From an uncultured Acidimicrobiales bacterium (GTDB taxonomy: Bacteria; Actinomycetota; Acidimicrobiia; Acidimicrobiales; SZUA-35), in assembly GCA_938008925.1 (NCBI GenBank), contig CALLIQ010000662.1, forward strand, positions 1-19,062: a stretch of DNA of 19,062 nt, read 5' to 3'. Below the pieces are notes generated by a model. The model ran no database searches. It was not told the DNA's origin and saw only the letters and a list, made by a program, of their open reading frames with translations. The position numbers were made by a program, and so were the translations under genes. Every line of letters begins with the position of its first letter. Position 1 is the stretch's first letter. This document shows positions 1 to 7,029 of the stretch, in pieces.

Positions 1-9
1 GTCCCTCAT

Positions 10-1866
10 ATGTCATCCCCGTCCTCCGCTCCCGCGGTTGTGGATGCGGCTGCGCCTGCCCCGACCTTCGCCGAACTCGGCGTTCCCGGGCCCATGGCCG
101 ACGCACTCGCACGTCAGGGCATCACCTCGCCCTTCGACATCCAAGCCGCCACCGTTCCCGATGCGCTCGCAGGGCGAGACGTCCTCGGCCGAGCCCCGAC
201 CGGCTCCGGCAAGACCCTCGCCTTCGGCGTCCCCCTCGTCGCCCAGCTCGGCGAAGCCAAGGCCCGCCGCCCGCGCGGCTTGATCCTCTCCCCGACGCGC
301 GAACTCGCCGAGCAGATTCGACGCGAGCTCGAGCCGCTCGCTCGCGCCATGGACCGTTCGATCCTCGCGATCTACGGCGGCGTCGGTTTCGGCGCCCAGC
401 TCAAGGGCCTCCGCAACGGCGCCGACCTCGTCGTCGCCTGCCCCGGCCGTCTTCAGGACCTCATCGACCAAGGTGAGATCTCACTCGACGCCGTCGACCA
501 GGTCGTGGTCGACGAGGCCGACCGCATGGCCGACATGGGGTTCCTGCCCGCCGTTCGCGCCATCCTCGACCTCACGGCGCAGAAGCGTCAGACCGTGCTG
601 TTCTCCGCGACGCTCGGTCGCGAGGTGAAGACGCTCACCGACTCCTACCAGACCAACCCGGTCACCCACGAGGTCGGTGAGGTCGAACCCGACCTCACCA
701 CGGTCGAGCACCGGTTCATCCTCTCCGACAAGGAGAAGAAGATCGGTCTCGCCGCTGACCTCATCGATCAGTACGGCCCGACGATGATCTTTTGTCGGAC
801 CCGTCACGGCGTCGACCGTGTCGCCCGCCAGCTCAAGCGAGCCGGAGCGAAGGCCGGCTGGATCCACGGCGGTCGCTCGCAGAACCAGCGCGACGCCGCG
901 CTGCACGCGTTCACCGCTGGCAAGGTCCAGGCGCTCGTCGCCACCGACGTCGCAGCCCGCGGCATCCACGTCGACGGTGTCGGCTGTGTCATCCACTACG
1001 ACCCGCCGGCCGATCACAAGGACTACATCCACCGCTCGGGCCGTACGGCGCGCGCCGGTGCCGGTGGCGTCGTCGTGTCGTTCGTGAACAGCGACCAAAA
1101 AGGTGTCGTCAAGAAGCTGGCCAAAATGGTCGGTCTGCCGCCGGTCGACTTCGAGCCGATGCCGGAACTGACCGTTCGCGAGATGCCCACCTGGGTCGAT
1201 CAGCGACCCGATGGCACCAACAAGAACCGCAACAACGCTCGCCGAAGCGGTGGCTCGACGGGCGGCGGTCACAAGGGTGCGGAACGCAAGAGTGGCGAAC
1301 GCAAGAATGACGGTCCGAAGAACCGGCACGAGCGAGCTCGACCCTCCTCGGGTTCCGGTTCCGGGTCCAACCGCCAGAGCGAGCGTTCCTCAGGCGAGTC
1401 CCGAGAGCGGCGCGACGACCGTTCGCGCCCAGAACAGTCGCGGGGTGACCGCGACCGTTCGCGCCAGACCCGTGATGACCGACCCCGTCGCGACAGCGAT
1501 GATCGACCCCGTCAGAGTCGGGATGATCGACCGCGTCGAGACAGCGACGATCGGGCCAAGAAGGTGCAGGAAGGTCTGAGCCGCCGCGAGCGTGCCCGCC
1601 GCGAGGAGCCTCGCGGCGAGCGAACCCGGAGCGAATCGCCCGCTGACGATGCGGATGGTCCCGAGTGGTGGCCCACCACGTCGAAGGGCTCCGGGCGTGG
1701 CCCGGGTCGCGGCGGTCAAGGCCGTGGCGGTCAGGCCCGCGGTGGACAGGGTGGTGGTCAGGGCAGTGGTCAGGGCGGCCGACCCAAGCAGAAGGGCCCG
1801 GCAAAGGCGAAGGCCTCGAAGCGCAGCGGGAAGCCGCGTCCCAAGAACAAGAAGGCCAAGCGCTAG
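10..1866 (+). CDS. DEAD-box ATP-dependent RNA helicase with long low-complexity tail
   Basis: The 618-residue protein is an ATP-dependent RNA helicase of the DEAD-box family (RhlE/DeaD-like), expected to unwind structured RNA during ribosome assembly or mRNA turnover in the cytoplasm. All core motifs are visible: a Q motif region near residues 19-45, Walker A APTGSGKT at 62-69, PTRELA near 95, DEAD at 168-171, SAT at 199-201, TDVAARG near 314, and HRSGRTARAG from 341. The core ends near residue 395. The remaining ~220 residues are predicted disordered, rich in Arg, Asp, Ser and Gly, and end in a Lys-rich stretch. Such tails in this family bind RNA. Only 9 bases lie before the ATG and the frame is open to the window edge, so an earlier start cannot be excluded. 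The family is certain; assignment to one named paralogue is not. Confidence 0.95.
   Translation: MSSPSSAPAVVDAAAPAPTFAELGVPGPMADALARQGITSPFDIQAATVPDALAGRDVLGRAPTGSGKTLAFGVPLVAQLGEAKARRPRGLILSPTRELAEQIRRELEPLARAMDRSILAIYGGVGFGAQLKGLRNGADLVVACPGRLQDLIDQGEISLDAVDQVVVDEADRMADMGFLPAVRAILDLTAQKRQTVLFSATLGREVKTLTDSYQTNPVTHEVGEVEPDLTTVEHRFILSDKEKKIGLAADLIDQYGPTMIFCRTRHGVDRVARQLKRAGAKAGWIHGGRSQNQRDAALHAFTAGKVQALVATDVAARGIHVDGVGCVIHYDPPADHKDYIHRSGRTARAGAGGVVVSFVNSDQKGVVKKLAKMVGLPPVDFEPMPELTVREMPTWVDQRPDGTNKNRNNARRSGGSTGGGHKGAERKSGERKNDGPKNRHERARPSSGSGSGSNRQSERSSGESRERRDDRSRPEQSRGDRDRSRQTRDDRPRRDSDDRPRQSRDDRPRRDSDDRAKKVQEGLSRRERARREEPRGERTRSESPADDADGPEWWPTTSKGSGRGPGRGGQGRGGQARGGQGGGQGSGQGGRPKQKGPAKAKASKRSGKPRPKNKKAKR
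1468..1563 (+). repeat. Two 48-base in-frame repeats in the helicase tail
   Basis: Two adjacent 16-codon units (1468-1515 and 1516-1563) encode residues 487-518. They share the 12 residues RDDRPRRDSDDR, with DNA differing at several third positions, so the protein repeat is kept although the DNA has drifted. Shorter RDR/RDD units precede it. Confidence 0.85.
1693..1782 (+). repeat. Gly-Gln-Arg (RGG-like) repeat coding region in the helicase tail
   Basis: The stretch encodes a run of short units such as GRGGQ, ARGGQ, GGGQ and GSGQ near residues 562-591. RGG-type repeats are known RNA-binding and condensate-forming segments in RNA helicases. The basic Lys/Arg end of the protein follows directly. 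Confidence 0.8.
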
Positions 1867-1885
1867 CGACGGCACCGGACCCGAG

Positions 1886-1891
1886 TACTGT
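1886..1891 (+). promoter_or_regulatory. Putative -10 box for leaderless antiporter mRNA
   Basis: TACTGT fits TANNNT and is followed by seven bases and then the ATG at 1899. No Shine-Dalgarno sequence is visible. The box lies in the 32-base gap after the helicase stop. No clear -35 was found. Confidence 0.45.
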
Positions 1892-1898
1892 CCTCCCG

Positions 1899-3656
1899 AT
1901 GTCCGCCCTGCTCCTCGCATCGGATTCATCGGTCACCAGCTCGGTGGCGATGATCGTCGTGTTCGGAGTTGGGTGCCTTTGGCTGGCGTCCAAGCTCCGG
2001 ATTCCGTCGATCCTGCTGTTATTGCCTGCCGGCGTGTTGGTCGGTCCGGTTCTCGGGCTGGTCAACCCCGACGAGCAGTTCGGCGACGTGCTGTTTCCGA
2101 TCGTCTCGCTCGGCGTCGGCATCTTGTTGTTCGAGGGCGGCCTCGGCCTGCGATTCGACCGAGTCGGCGCCGTCTCGAGCGTTGTGGGACGCCTGGTCAC
2201 CGTTGGCGCCTTCATCGTGTGGATCATCGCCGGATTCACGGTCTACTTCCTGTTCGATGTCCGCAAGGGCCTGGCCGCGCTGATCGGCGCCCTGCTGGTC
2301 GTCTCCGGCCCGACGGTCGTTCAACCCCTTCTGCGTTTGGCGAAACCGCGCCCCTCGGTGGCCGAGGTGCTCCGGTGGGAGGGCATCGTCATCGATCCGA
2401 TCGGCGCCACCCTCGGCGTCGTGATGCTCGAGATCTTCCTCGAGGGTTCGAGTTTCGGGGCGGCGGTCGCTCGCATCGTGATCACGCTCGCCGCCGGCGG
2501 GATCATCGGCGGCGGCCTCGGCGTCGCCTTGGCGTTTGCGCTCGGACGTCACTGGGTTCCCGACCACCTGCACAACCCGCTCGCTCTCGCCGTCGCGGTT
2601 GGCTCGTTCGCCCTCGCCAACCTCGTGCAATCCGAGGCCGGACTGATGGCCACCACCGCGCTCGGACTCGTGCTGGCCAATCAGCGCCGCGCACCGTCTC
2701 GCCACATTCGAGAATTCGAAGAGGAGCTCGGCATCCTCGTGCTCGGCGGGCTCTTCTTGTTGCTCGGCGCCCGGGTCGATCTGGATGAGACCATCGAGGT
2801 GCTCCCGAGCGCGTTCCTCCTCACCATCGTGCTGGTCGTCGTCGCCCGCCCCCTGGCGGTCGCGGCATCGACGGTCGGGTCGTCGCTGACCACCCGAGAA
2901 CGGGCATTCCTGGCGTTCGTGGCGCCACGCGGCATCGTGGCCGCAGCCGTCGCCTCGGTGTTCGCTCTGGAGATCGAAGACCAGGGTGCCGACGCCGGTC
3001 CGCTCGTGTCCGTCGTCTTCTCCGTCATCGTGCTGACCGTGCTGTTCTACGGCTTCACGGCGGTCCCTGCTGCCCGCTTCCTACGAGTCGCCCGACCACC
3101 TCAGCAGGCGGTTGCCATCGTCGGCGCTGACCGGTGGCACCTCCGGTTTGCCGAGCAGCTGCAAGACGCTGGAGTCTCCGTCCTCCTCTTCACCGACCGA
3201 GCGTTCGAACGTCGTCGGGCGCAAGAGTCGGCGCTGCTCGCCTACGTCGGCGATCTCGATCACGAAGGCGTCGAGGAAGCGGCGGACGCGCTCGGCATCA
3301 AGAGCGTGCTCATCCTCACCGATCGGGCCGAGCTGGTCACGGCGGTCGCCGCCACCCTTGCCCCCATCGTCGGCCGGGCCAACGTCTACGCCGCCGGCGA
3401 CCGGACTGATCTCGAGGGCGCCGGCGTGTCCTCGGCGCTCACCTTCCGATCGGCCAACGGCCTCACCGCCGAGGTGATCGCGGAGATCAAGGCCGGTGCA
3501 GAGCTCACCACCGTCGACCACGGGGACGAGCAAGACACCGACCTCGTCGTCGCTGCACTCCGCGGCTCACCGCTGTGCTCGGCCTACTTCGATGGCTCGA
3601 ACGGGGAGCGAAACGTCGTGATGCGCGCCCCCGTGGCCGCACCCGCCTCGAACTGA
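1899..3656 (+). CDS. Cation:proton antiporter (CPA1/NhaP type) with C-terminal RCK-like domain
   Basis: This 585-residue membrane protein probably exchanges Na+ or K+ for H+ across the inner membrane for pH and ion balance. The first ~400 residues form about 12 hydrophobic segments with the CPA1 signature EGIVIDPIGA, where Asp166 is the likely ion-binding acid and Glu161 precedes it. From about residue 403 a soluble domain begins with a beta strand (AVAIVGADRW) and alternates strands and helices like a TrkA-N/RCK regulatory domain, but the glycine-rich nucleotide loop is degenerate. The frame is open upstream into the helicase gene. The ATG at 1899 was chosen because hydrophobic sequence starts about 12 residues after it and a -10-like box sits just upstream. 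Transport direction and ion cannot be read from sequence. Confidence 0.88.
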   Translation: MSALLLASDSSVTSSVAMIVVFGVGCLWLASKLRIPSILLLLPAGVLVGPVLGLVNPDEQFGDVLFPIVSLGVGILLFEGGLGLRFDRVGAVSSVVGRLVTVGAFIVWIIAGFTVYFLFDVRKGLAALIGALLVVSGPTVVQPLLRLAKPRPSVAEVLRWEGIVIDPIGATLGVVMLEIFLEGSSFGAAVARIVITLAAGGIIGGGLGVALAFALGRHWVPDHLHNPLALAVAVGSFALANLVQSEAGLMATTALGLVLANQRRAPSRHIREFEEELGILVLGGLFLLLGARVDLDETIEVLPSAFLLTIVLVVVARPLAVAASTVGSSLTTRERAFLAFVAPRGIVAAAVASVFALEIEDQGADAGPLVSVVFSVIVLTVLFYGFTAVPAARFLRVARPPQQAVAIVGADRWHLRFAEQLQDAGVSVLLFTDRAFERRRAQESALLAYVGDLDHEGVEEAADALGIKSVLILTDRAELVTAVAATLAPIVGRANVYAAGDRTDLEGAGVSSALTFRSANGLTAEVIAEIKAGAELTTVDHGDEQDTDLVVAALRGSPLCSAYFDGSNGERNVVMRAPVAAPASN

Positions 3657-3684
3657 TCGACGGTTCGCCGGGATCGAAAAGCGG

Positions 3685-3703
3685 CGTAAGCGGGGCGCTT
3701 ACG
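3685..3703. terminator. Perfect 8-bp inverted repeat after the antiporter gene
   Basis: Arms CGTAAGCG and CGCTTACG flank a GGG centre, 28 bases after the antiporter stop. A short T-run (TTTT at 3709-3712) follows six bases later. It could be a weak intrinsic terminator, or an operator for the protease gene starting 53 bases downstream. The sequence does not decide between the two. Confidence 0.5.
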
Positions 3704-3713
3704 GAGTGTTTTC

Positions 3714-3750
3714 GGGTCGACCCATAGGTTCGCAGCAAGAACCTACGGAG
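3714..3750 (+). promoter_or_regulatory. Palindrome, inverted repeat and RBS in front of the protease gene
   Basis: GGGTCGACCC (3714-3723) is a perfect 10-base palindrome. Immediately after it, TAGGTTC (3725-3731) and GAACCTA (3739-3745) form a perfect inverted repeat with a seven-base centre. The left arm contains TAGGTT, a TANNNT-type -10 box. The right arm ends one base before GGAG (3747-3750), the likely Shine-Dalgarno sequence six bases from the ATG at 3757. The arrangement could allow a repressor or an mRNA hairpin to control expression. Confidence 0.45.
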
Positions 3751-3756
3751 CCCCTC

Positions 3757-5265
3757 ATGACCAACGACGACAACCTCGACCGACCCGCTGACCGATCCGC
3801 TGATCGATTCACTGATCGACTCACTGACGGACCGACCGACCGACCCGCCGTCGGATCCGCTGATCGACTCACCGAGGCATTCACCGCCCGACCGACCGTC
3901 CCGGCCGATCCACGTCGTGCACCGGTCGTCGCACCGGCTCCCGTGTCACTGGGCTTACCGGCCACCCCCCAGTCGCCAACCCCGCCGTCCCCGACTCCCT
4001 CGTCACCGTCAACGCCCGCGGGACTTCGCCCCCCGGTCGTCACCTCGGGCCCGGTCGGCCCAGCCGGGTCAGCCGGTCTCGTTCGGCCGGCGTCCGCCAC
4101 CCAGTCGTCTTCGTTCGGACGCTCGAACCCGTCGCCCTCGGCCACGCCTCCCGTCTTCGCACCTGCAAGCGAGCGTGAGGCGGCCGGGTCGAGCGATCGG
4201 TCCTCGGGATCCACCAAGAAGATTGCCGCCGCCTTCTTGGCTGGAGCTGTGGTGACGGGCGTCGGCTTCGGAATCGGTCGCTTCACGGTCGAGCCGACGT
4301 CGTCGCCAACCACCCCGGCGATCGTCGACACCGCCGCACCGGCGACGCCTGCGATCACCGACGATGCGGGAGCGTCCGCCCCGTCCACCGTTCCGGTCGT
4401 GCCCGCCTCGTCGAACCCAGCGGCTGCGGTCGCTCAGTCCCTCGGCCCGTCGGTGGTCCAGATCGAGACGAACCTCGGTCTCGGCAGCGGCGTGGTCTAC
4501 GCGGAGGGCCTGATCATCACCAACCACCACGTGATCGAGAATGCCTCGTCCATCCAGGTTCGTTCGGACGACGGTCGTGCATTCCAGGCGGAGCTGATCG
4601 GCTCCGACGCCCGCAACGACATCGCCGTGCTCTCCGTCGGCGATTCGACGGGCCTTCCCGTCGCCGAGCTCGGTGTCGGTGAGCTCCAGGTCGGCCAGAC
4701 CGCCATCGCGATCGGGAGCCCCTTCCAGCTCCAGCAGACCGTGACCGCCGGCATCGTCTCGGCCCTCGATCGGCCCGTGCCGAACTCGACCGGCGGCTTC
4801 ACGGCCATGATCCAGACCGACACGGCCATCAATCCCGGGAACTCCGGCGGAGCGTTGGCCGATCGCGACGGTCGAGTCATCGGCATCAACACGTCGATCC
4901 GGACCGACGGGACGAGCAACGGCAACGTCGGCATCGGCTTCGCCGTGCCGATCACGACGGCCCTCGATGTCGCCGAACGCATCGTTGGCGGCGAGTCGCT
5001 CGAACCCGGAGTGCTCGGGATCAGCGGTGCGACCGAAGACGATCAGATCGGCGTCCCCATCGGTGAGGTCACCGCCGGCGGCGGTGCTGCCGAGGCCGGA
5101 CTCGAGGTCGGCGATCGCATCCTCACCGTCAACGGTGCGCCGGTGTCGTCGTTCCAGGAACTCGCCGGACTCATCCAGTCCAGTTTCTCCGGCGACACGA
5201 TCGAGCTGCTCGTGCAGCGTGATGGCGTGACCGATCCCGTGACGATCACGGCGACACTCGCCTGA
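3757..5265 (+). CDS. Membrane-anchored HtrA/DegP-type serine protease with one PDZ domain
   Basis: The 502-residue protein is a trypsin-like serine protease of the HtrA family, which degrades or processes misfolded proteins outside the cytoplasmic membrane. Residues 1-150 are a disordered cytoplasmic tail: first Asp-Arg tetrapeptide repeats, then a Pro/Ser-rich stretch. One membrane segment lies at about 156-176, then a Thr/Ala/Pro linker. The protease domain runs from about 220 to 415 with catalytic His258 (TNHHVI), Asp288 (NDIAV) and Ser363 (GNSGG). A PDZ domain (about 418-502) closes the protein. A GTG at 3706 in the same frame is possible, but the ATG at 3757 has GGAG at a good distance. 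Substrate and stress signal are unknown. Confidence 0.93.
   Translation: MTNDDNLDRPADRSADRFTDRLTDGPTDRPAVGSADRLTEAFTARPTVPADPRRAPVVAPAPVSLGLPATPQSPTPPSPTPSSPSTPAGLRPPVVTSGPVGPAGSAGLVRPASATQSSSFGRSNPSPSATPPVFAPASEREAAGSSDRSSGSTKKIAAAFLAGAVVTGVGFGIGRFTVEPTSSPTTPAIVDTAAPATPAITDDAGASAPSTVPVVPASSNPAAAVAQSLGPSVVQIETNLGLGSGVVYAEGLIITNHHVIENASSIQVRSDDGRAFQAELIGSDARNDIAVLSVGDSTGLPVAELGVGELQVGQTAIAIGSPFQLQQTVTAGIVSALDRPVPNSTGGFTAMIQTDTAINPGNSGGALADRDGRVIGINTSIRTDGTSNGNVGIGFAVPITTALDVAERIVGGESLEPGVLGISGATEDDQIGVPIGEVTAGGGAAEAGLEVGDRILTVNGAPVSSFQELAGLIQSSFSGDTIELLVQRDGVTDPVTITATLA
3778..3873 (+). repeat. Eight 12-base units encoding Asp-Arg tetrapeptides
   Basis: Eight tandem units encode DRPA, DRSA, DRFT, DRLT, DGPT, DRPA, VGSA and DRLT directly after the protease N-terminus. 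The units are imperfect at DNA level (GAC-CGA or GAT-CGA cores). They form a charged cytoplasmic tail ahead of the membrane anchor. Confidence 0.8.
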
Positions 5266-5444
5266 TCGCCCTCGTCGGAGTCGCTGCCGCCTCGTCGACC
5301 CTCTGGCTCACTCGTTGGTCGCCTCGCTGGTCGCCTCGGCCGCCCGTCGATGTGTTCTGCGAGAAAGAGCCATTCGAAAACCCCTCTTTGATTGCGCTAT
5401 CGGTGTCCACTTCTCGACTTCGCAACGATTTCTCGGAGAATCGA

Positions 5445-5483
5445 CCGTCCGGGCGAAATCGGGCCTATGTTTCGTCCGGGCGG
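5445..5483. promoter_or_regulatory. 39-base interrupted palindrome overlapping the TetR-gene -10 box
   Basis: Arms of 14 bases (5445-5458 and 5470-5483, the latter TTTCGTCCGGGCGG) match at 12 positions, and both mismatches would be G-U pairs in RNA. The 11-base centre and the right arm contain TATGTT (5466-5471), a TANNNT -10 box. TCGACC at 5441-5446 is a weak -35 candidate with 19-base spacing. A direct repeat CGTCCGGGCG (5446-5455, 5473-5482) is embedded. The position suggests an autoregulatory operator for the TetR gene at 5520; an RNA hairpin is the alternative. Confidence 0.55.
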
Positions 5484-5519
5484 CACCACTGGGCGGCAAC
5501 TCAGTGAGAGGGAAATTGA

Positions 5520-6179
5520 ATGCCTGAAGATGTCCGCCGCGTGCCGCAGCAGGACCGTGCCCGGAAATCGGTCGACGCGATTTTGGATGCGACCGCCGAC
5601 CTCTTGTCCGGCGGAGTGCCGTCGGATGTGACGATGTCGGCGATCGGTGAACGAGCGGGGATCTCGAAGGCGGCGATCTACCGCTACTACCCCGACCGGG
5701 GAGCGGTGATGCGTGCGCTCGCCAACCGCTATCTCGAACAACTGGATGCCTTTCTCGACACCGAGCTCGCTGGCATCTCGTCCACGGCCGACGCCGTGAC
5801 CCGTTTCGGGAGCATCGTCGATCGCTTCTACCAGCTGATGGTCGACGAGCCTGGACTCCGAACGATCTGGATCACCGGGTTCAACTCGGCCGAACTCGGG
5901 ACGCTCACGCTCGAGACCGCCGATCGGTTGGCCAAGCGCTTCGTCGATGCGTCTGCTCATGTGCTCGCCGACTCGGGCGAGCGAACCGAGCGCCGGTTCG
6001 CGATGGCGATCCACATGTGCCGCGCGGCCATCGAGATGGCGTTGCACCGCGGCGACTCCGGCCAGGTCCTGATCGATGAGTTCAAGCGCGTCGTGTTCCT
6101 CGCATCGAACGTTCCACCGGAGACGGCGGACGCGATCGCTGCGGCGCTCGCTCTCGAAGACCGCACGGGCGACGACTGA
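5520..6179 (+). CDS. TetR/AcrR-family transcriptional regulator
   Basis: This 219-residue protein has the layout of TetR-family one-component repressors: an N-terminal DNA-binding domain of about 60 residues and a helical ligand-binding and dimer domain. The N-terminal part contains AILDATADLL, then the helix-turn-helix with MSAIGERAGISKAAIYRYYP near residues 39-60, which is typical of the family. The start ATG at 5520 has AGAGGGA (5507-5513) six bases upstream. Its ligand is unknown. A 39-base palindrome upstream may be its own operator. No transporter or enzyme gene lies next to it in the same transcript, since about 300 non-coding bases follow, so its target cannot be guessed from context beyond itself. 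Confidence 0.93.
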   Translation: MPEDVRRVPQQDRARKSVDAILDATADLLSGGVPSDVTMSAIGERAGISKAAIYRYYPDRGAVMRALANRYLEQLDAFLDTELAGISSTADAVTRFGSIVDRFYQLMVDEPGLRTIWITGFNSAELGTLTLETADRLAKRFVDASAHVLADSGERTERRFAMAIHMCRAAIEMALHRGDSGQVLIDEFKRVVFLASNVPPETADAIAAALALEDRTGDD

Positions 6180-6217
6180 GCCGTCCCGGGGACTGAGCCG
6201 TCCGAGGGACTGAGCCG
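6174..6217 (+). repeat. 17-base tandem repeat over the TetR-gene stop codon
   Basis: GACTGAGCCGTCCCGGG (6174-6190) is followed by GACTGAGCCGTCCGAGG (6191-6207) and a third partial copy GACTGAGCCG (6208-6217). The TGA stop at 6177-6179 lies in the first copy. The repeat looks like a local duplication. Confidence 0.85.
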
Positions 6218-6256
6218 AATCGCCGGGCATCGATCGTTGTCCTGCGGGAAAAGCAG

Positions 6257-6269
6257 CGCCCTCGGGGCG
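6257..6269 (+). terminator. Short GC hairpin downstream of the TetR gene
   Basis: CGCCC and GGGCG pair across a TCG loop, and the flanking G6256/T6270 could add a G-U pair. There is no T-run. It is the only compact hairpin seen between the TetR stop and the next regulatory block, so it is a weak terminator candidate. Confidence 0.3.
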
Positions 6270-6340
6270 TGGTCTACGTCGAGGGTGGCACCCGCTCGAC
6301 TCCCACTGCCCCAAGGGCGCAAGAAGTGATTGCTCGCTGG

Positions 6341-6408
6341 GGGTGTGGAGCAACCACACCCGAAGTATGACGAGCCCTCAAAGAGGGCAATAGTCCCCTC
6401 AAGGGGAC
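6341..6408. promoter_or_regulatory. Cluster of three perfect inverted repeats upstream of the degenerate receiver gene
   Basis: The first repeat has arms GGGTGTGG (6341-6348) and CCACACCC (6354-6361). The second has arms GCCCTC (6374-6379) and GAGGGC (6383-6388). The third has arms GTCCCCT (6393-6399) and AGGGGAC (6402-6408). The second and third share CCCTCAA with starts 21 bases apart, two helical turns. The block ends about 70 bases before the ATG at 6480, with TACTAAAT at 6422-6429 as an AT-rich promoter candidate between. It may be a multi-site operator or a structured leader RNA. The rest of 6180-6479 holds only the tandem repeat and short hairpin listed separately. Confidence 0.5.
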
Positions 6409-6479
6409 AACCATCGTTTCGTACTAAATCTTTTCGCCCGGTTCGACATCGGCCCCTCGTCTTGGGGGAACCTGACGGG

Positions 6480-6962
6480 ATGTCGACACTGACGCCACTT
6501 CGTGCTGCGGGCTCGGCCCTCGGCGCGCCGGGGGTGAAGACGGGCGCTCCGGCACCCGTCGACGGGTGTGAGGTCGGCTCCGATCGCCTGATCGTCAGCG
6601 TCGTTGCGGCGCCGCCACTGGTTCACGAGGGGGTCCGTGAGCTGCTCAGGGGTTCGAGTTTCGACGTGGTGCCCGAAGTCCGGTTCGCCGGCGGTGCCAT
6701 CGCTCTGCTCGATCCAACGATCGTCGATGCTCGAGTGCCGCTCGACCGAGCGGTTGCCGTCCTCGGCCGTCGGTTCCAACACGTCGTGTTGTTTCCGATG
6801 AGCGTGGACCCCTCCGATGGTGACCGGGCGTCACAGGTCGGTGCCTCGGGCATCATCTCCCAGACCGCTCGGGGATTCGCACTGCGGAACGGCCTGGACC
6901 AGATCATGACGGGCCGATCCGTCGTGATCCCATCAGAATCTCCACGTCCCGCATCCCAGTGA
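6480..6962 (+). CDS. Stand-alone degenerate receiver-like protein
   Basis: The 160-residue protein resembles the receiver domain of NarL-type response regulators but has no output domain. After a variable ~35-residue N-terminus comes LIVSVVAAPPLVHEG, matching the usual first strand and helix. The paired acids that normally bind Mg2+ are replaced by Ala43-Ala44. A possible phosphoacceptor remains at Asp83 (IVDARVP), but the conserved Thr/Ser is Pro106 and the conserved Lys is Gln128 (GIISQTA). It probably cannot take part in normal phosphotransfer. The frame stays open upstream to 6330, but the ATG at 6480 follows a GGGGG stretch and keeps the inverted-repeat block outside the gene. It may act with the response regulator 67 bases downstream. 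The function is unknown. Confidence 0.7.
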   Translation: MSTLTPLRAAGSALGAPGVKTGAPAPVDGCEVGSDRLIVSVVAAPPLVHEGVRELLRGSSFDVVPEVRFAGGAIALLDPTIVDARVPLDRAVAVLGRRFQHVVLFPMSVDPSDGDRASQVGASGIISQTARGFALRNGLDQIMTGRSVVIPSESPRPASQ

Positions 6963-7029
6963 GGCGTTCACACGAATCACTCACTGTGGTTCGATCCCGA
7001 TCCTCCCGAACTCCAATGGTGGCACCCAG

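Noticed and set aside
1592..2788. A 398-codon plus-strand frame across the helicase-antiporter junction
   Set aside because: It overlaps two well-supported genes in another frame and its translation is Arg/Pro-rich without motifs, as typical of shifted frames in GC-rich DNA.
5426..5443. CGATTTCTCGGAGAATCG as a second TetR operator
   Set aside because: Only the outer five bases pair cleanly. The neighbouring 39-base palindrome is much stronger.
5315..5527. A small plus-strand frame upstream of the TetR gene
   Set aside because: It runs through the palindrome and promoter region and ends in the TetR start; no ribosome-binding site or protein pattern supports it.
6174..6408. Possible CRISPR-like array or riboswitch
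   Set aside because: The repeats are too few and differ from each other, with no spacers or cas genes, and the stems match no riboswitch consensus I know.
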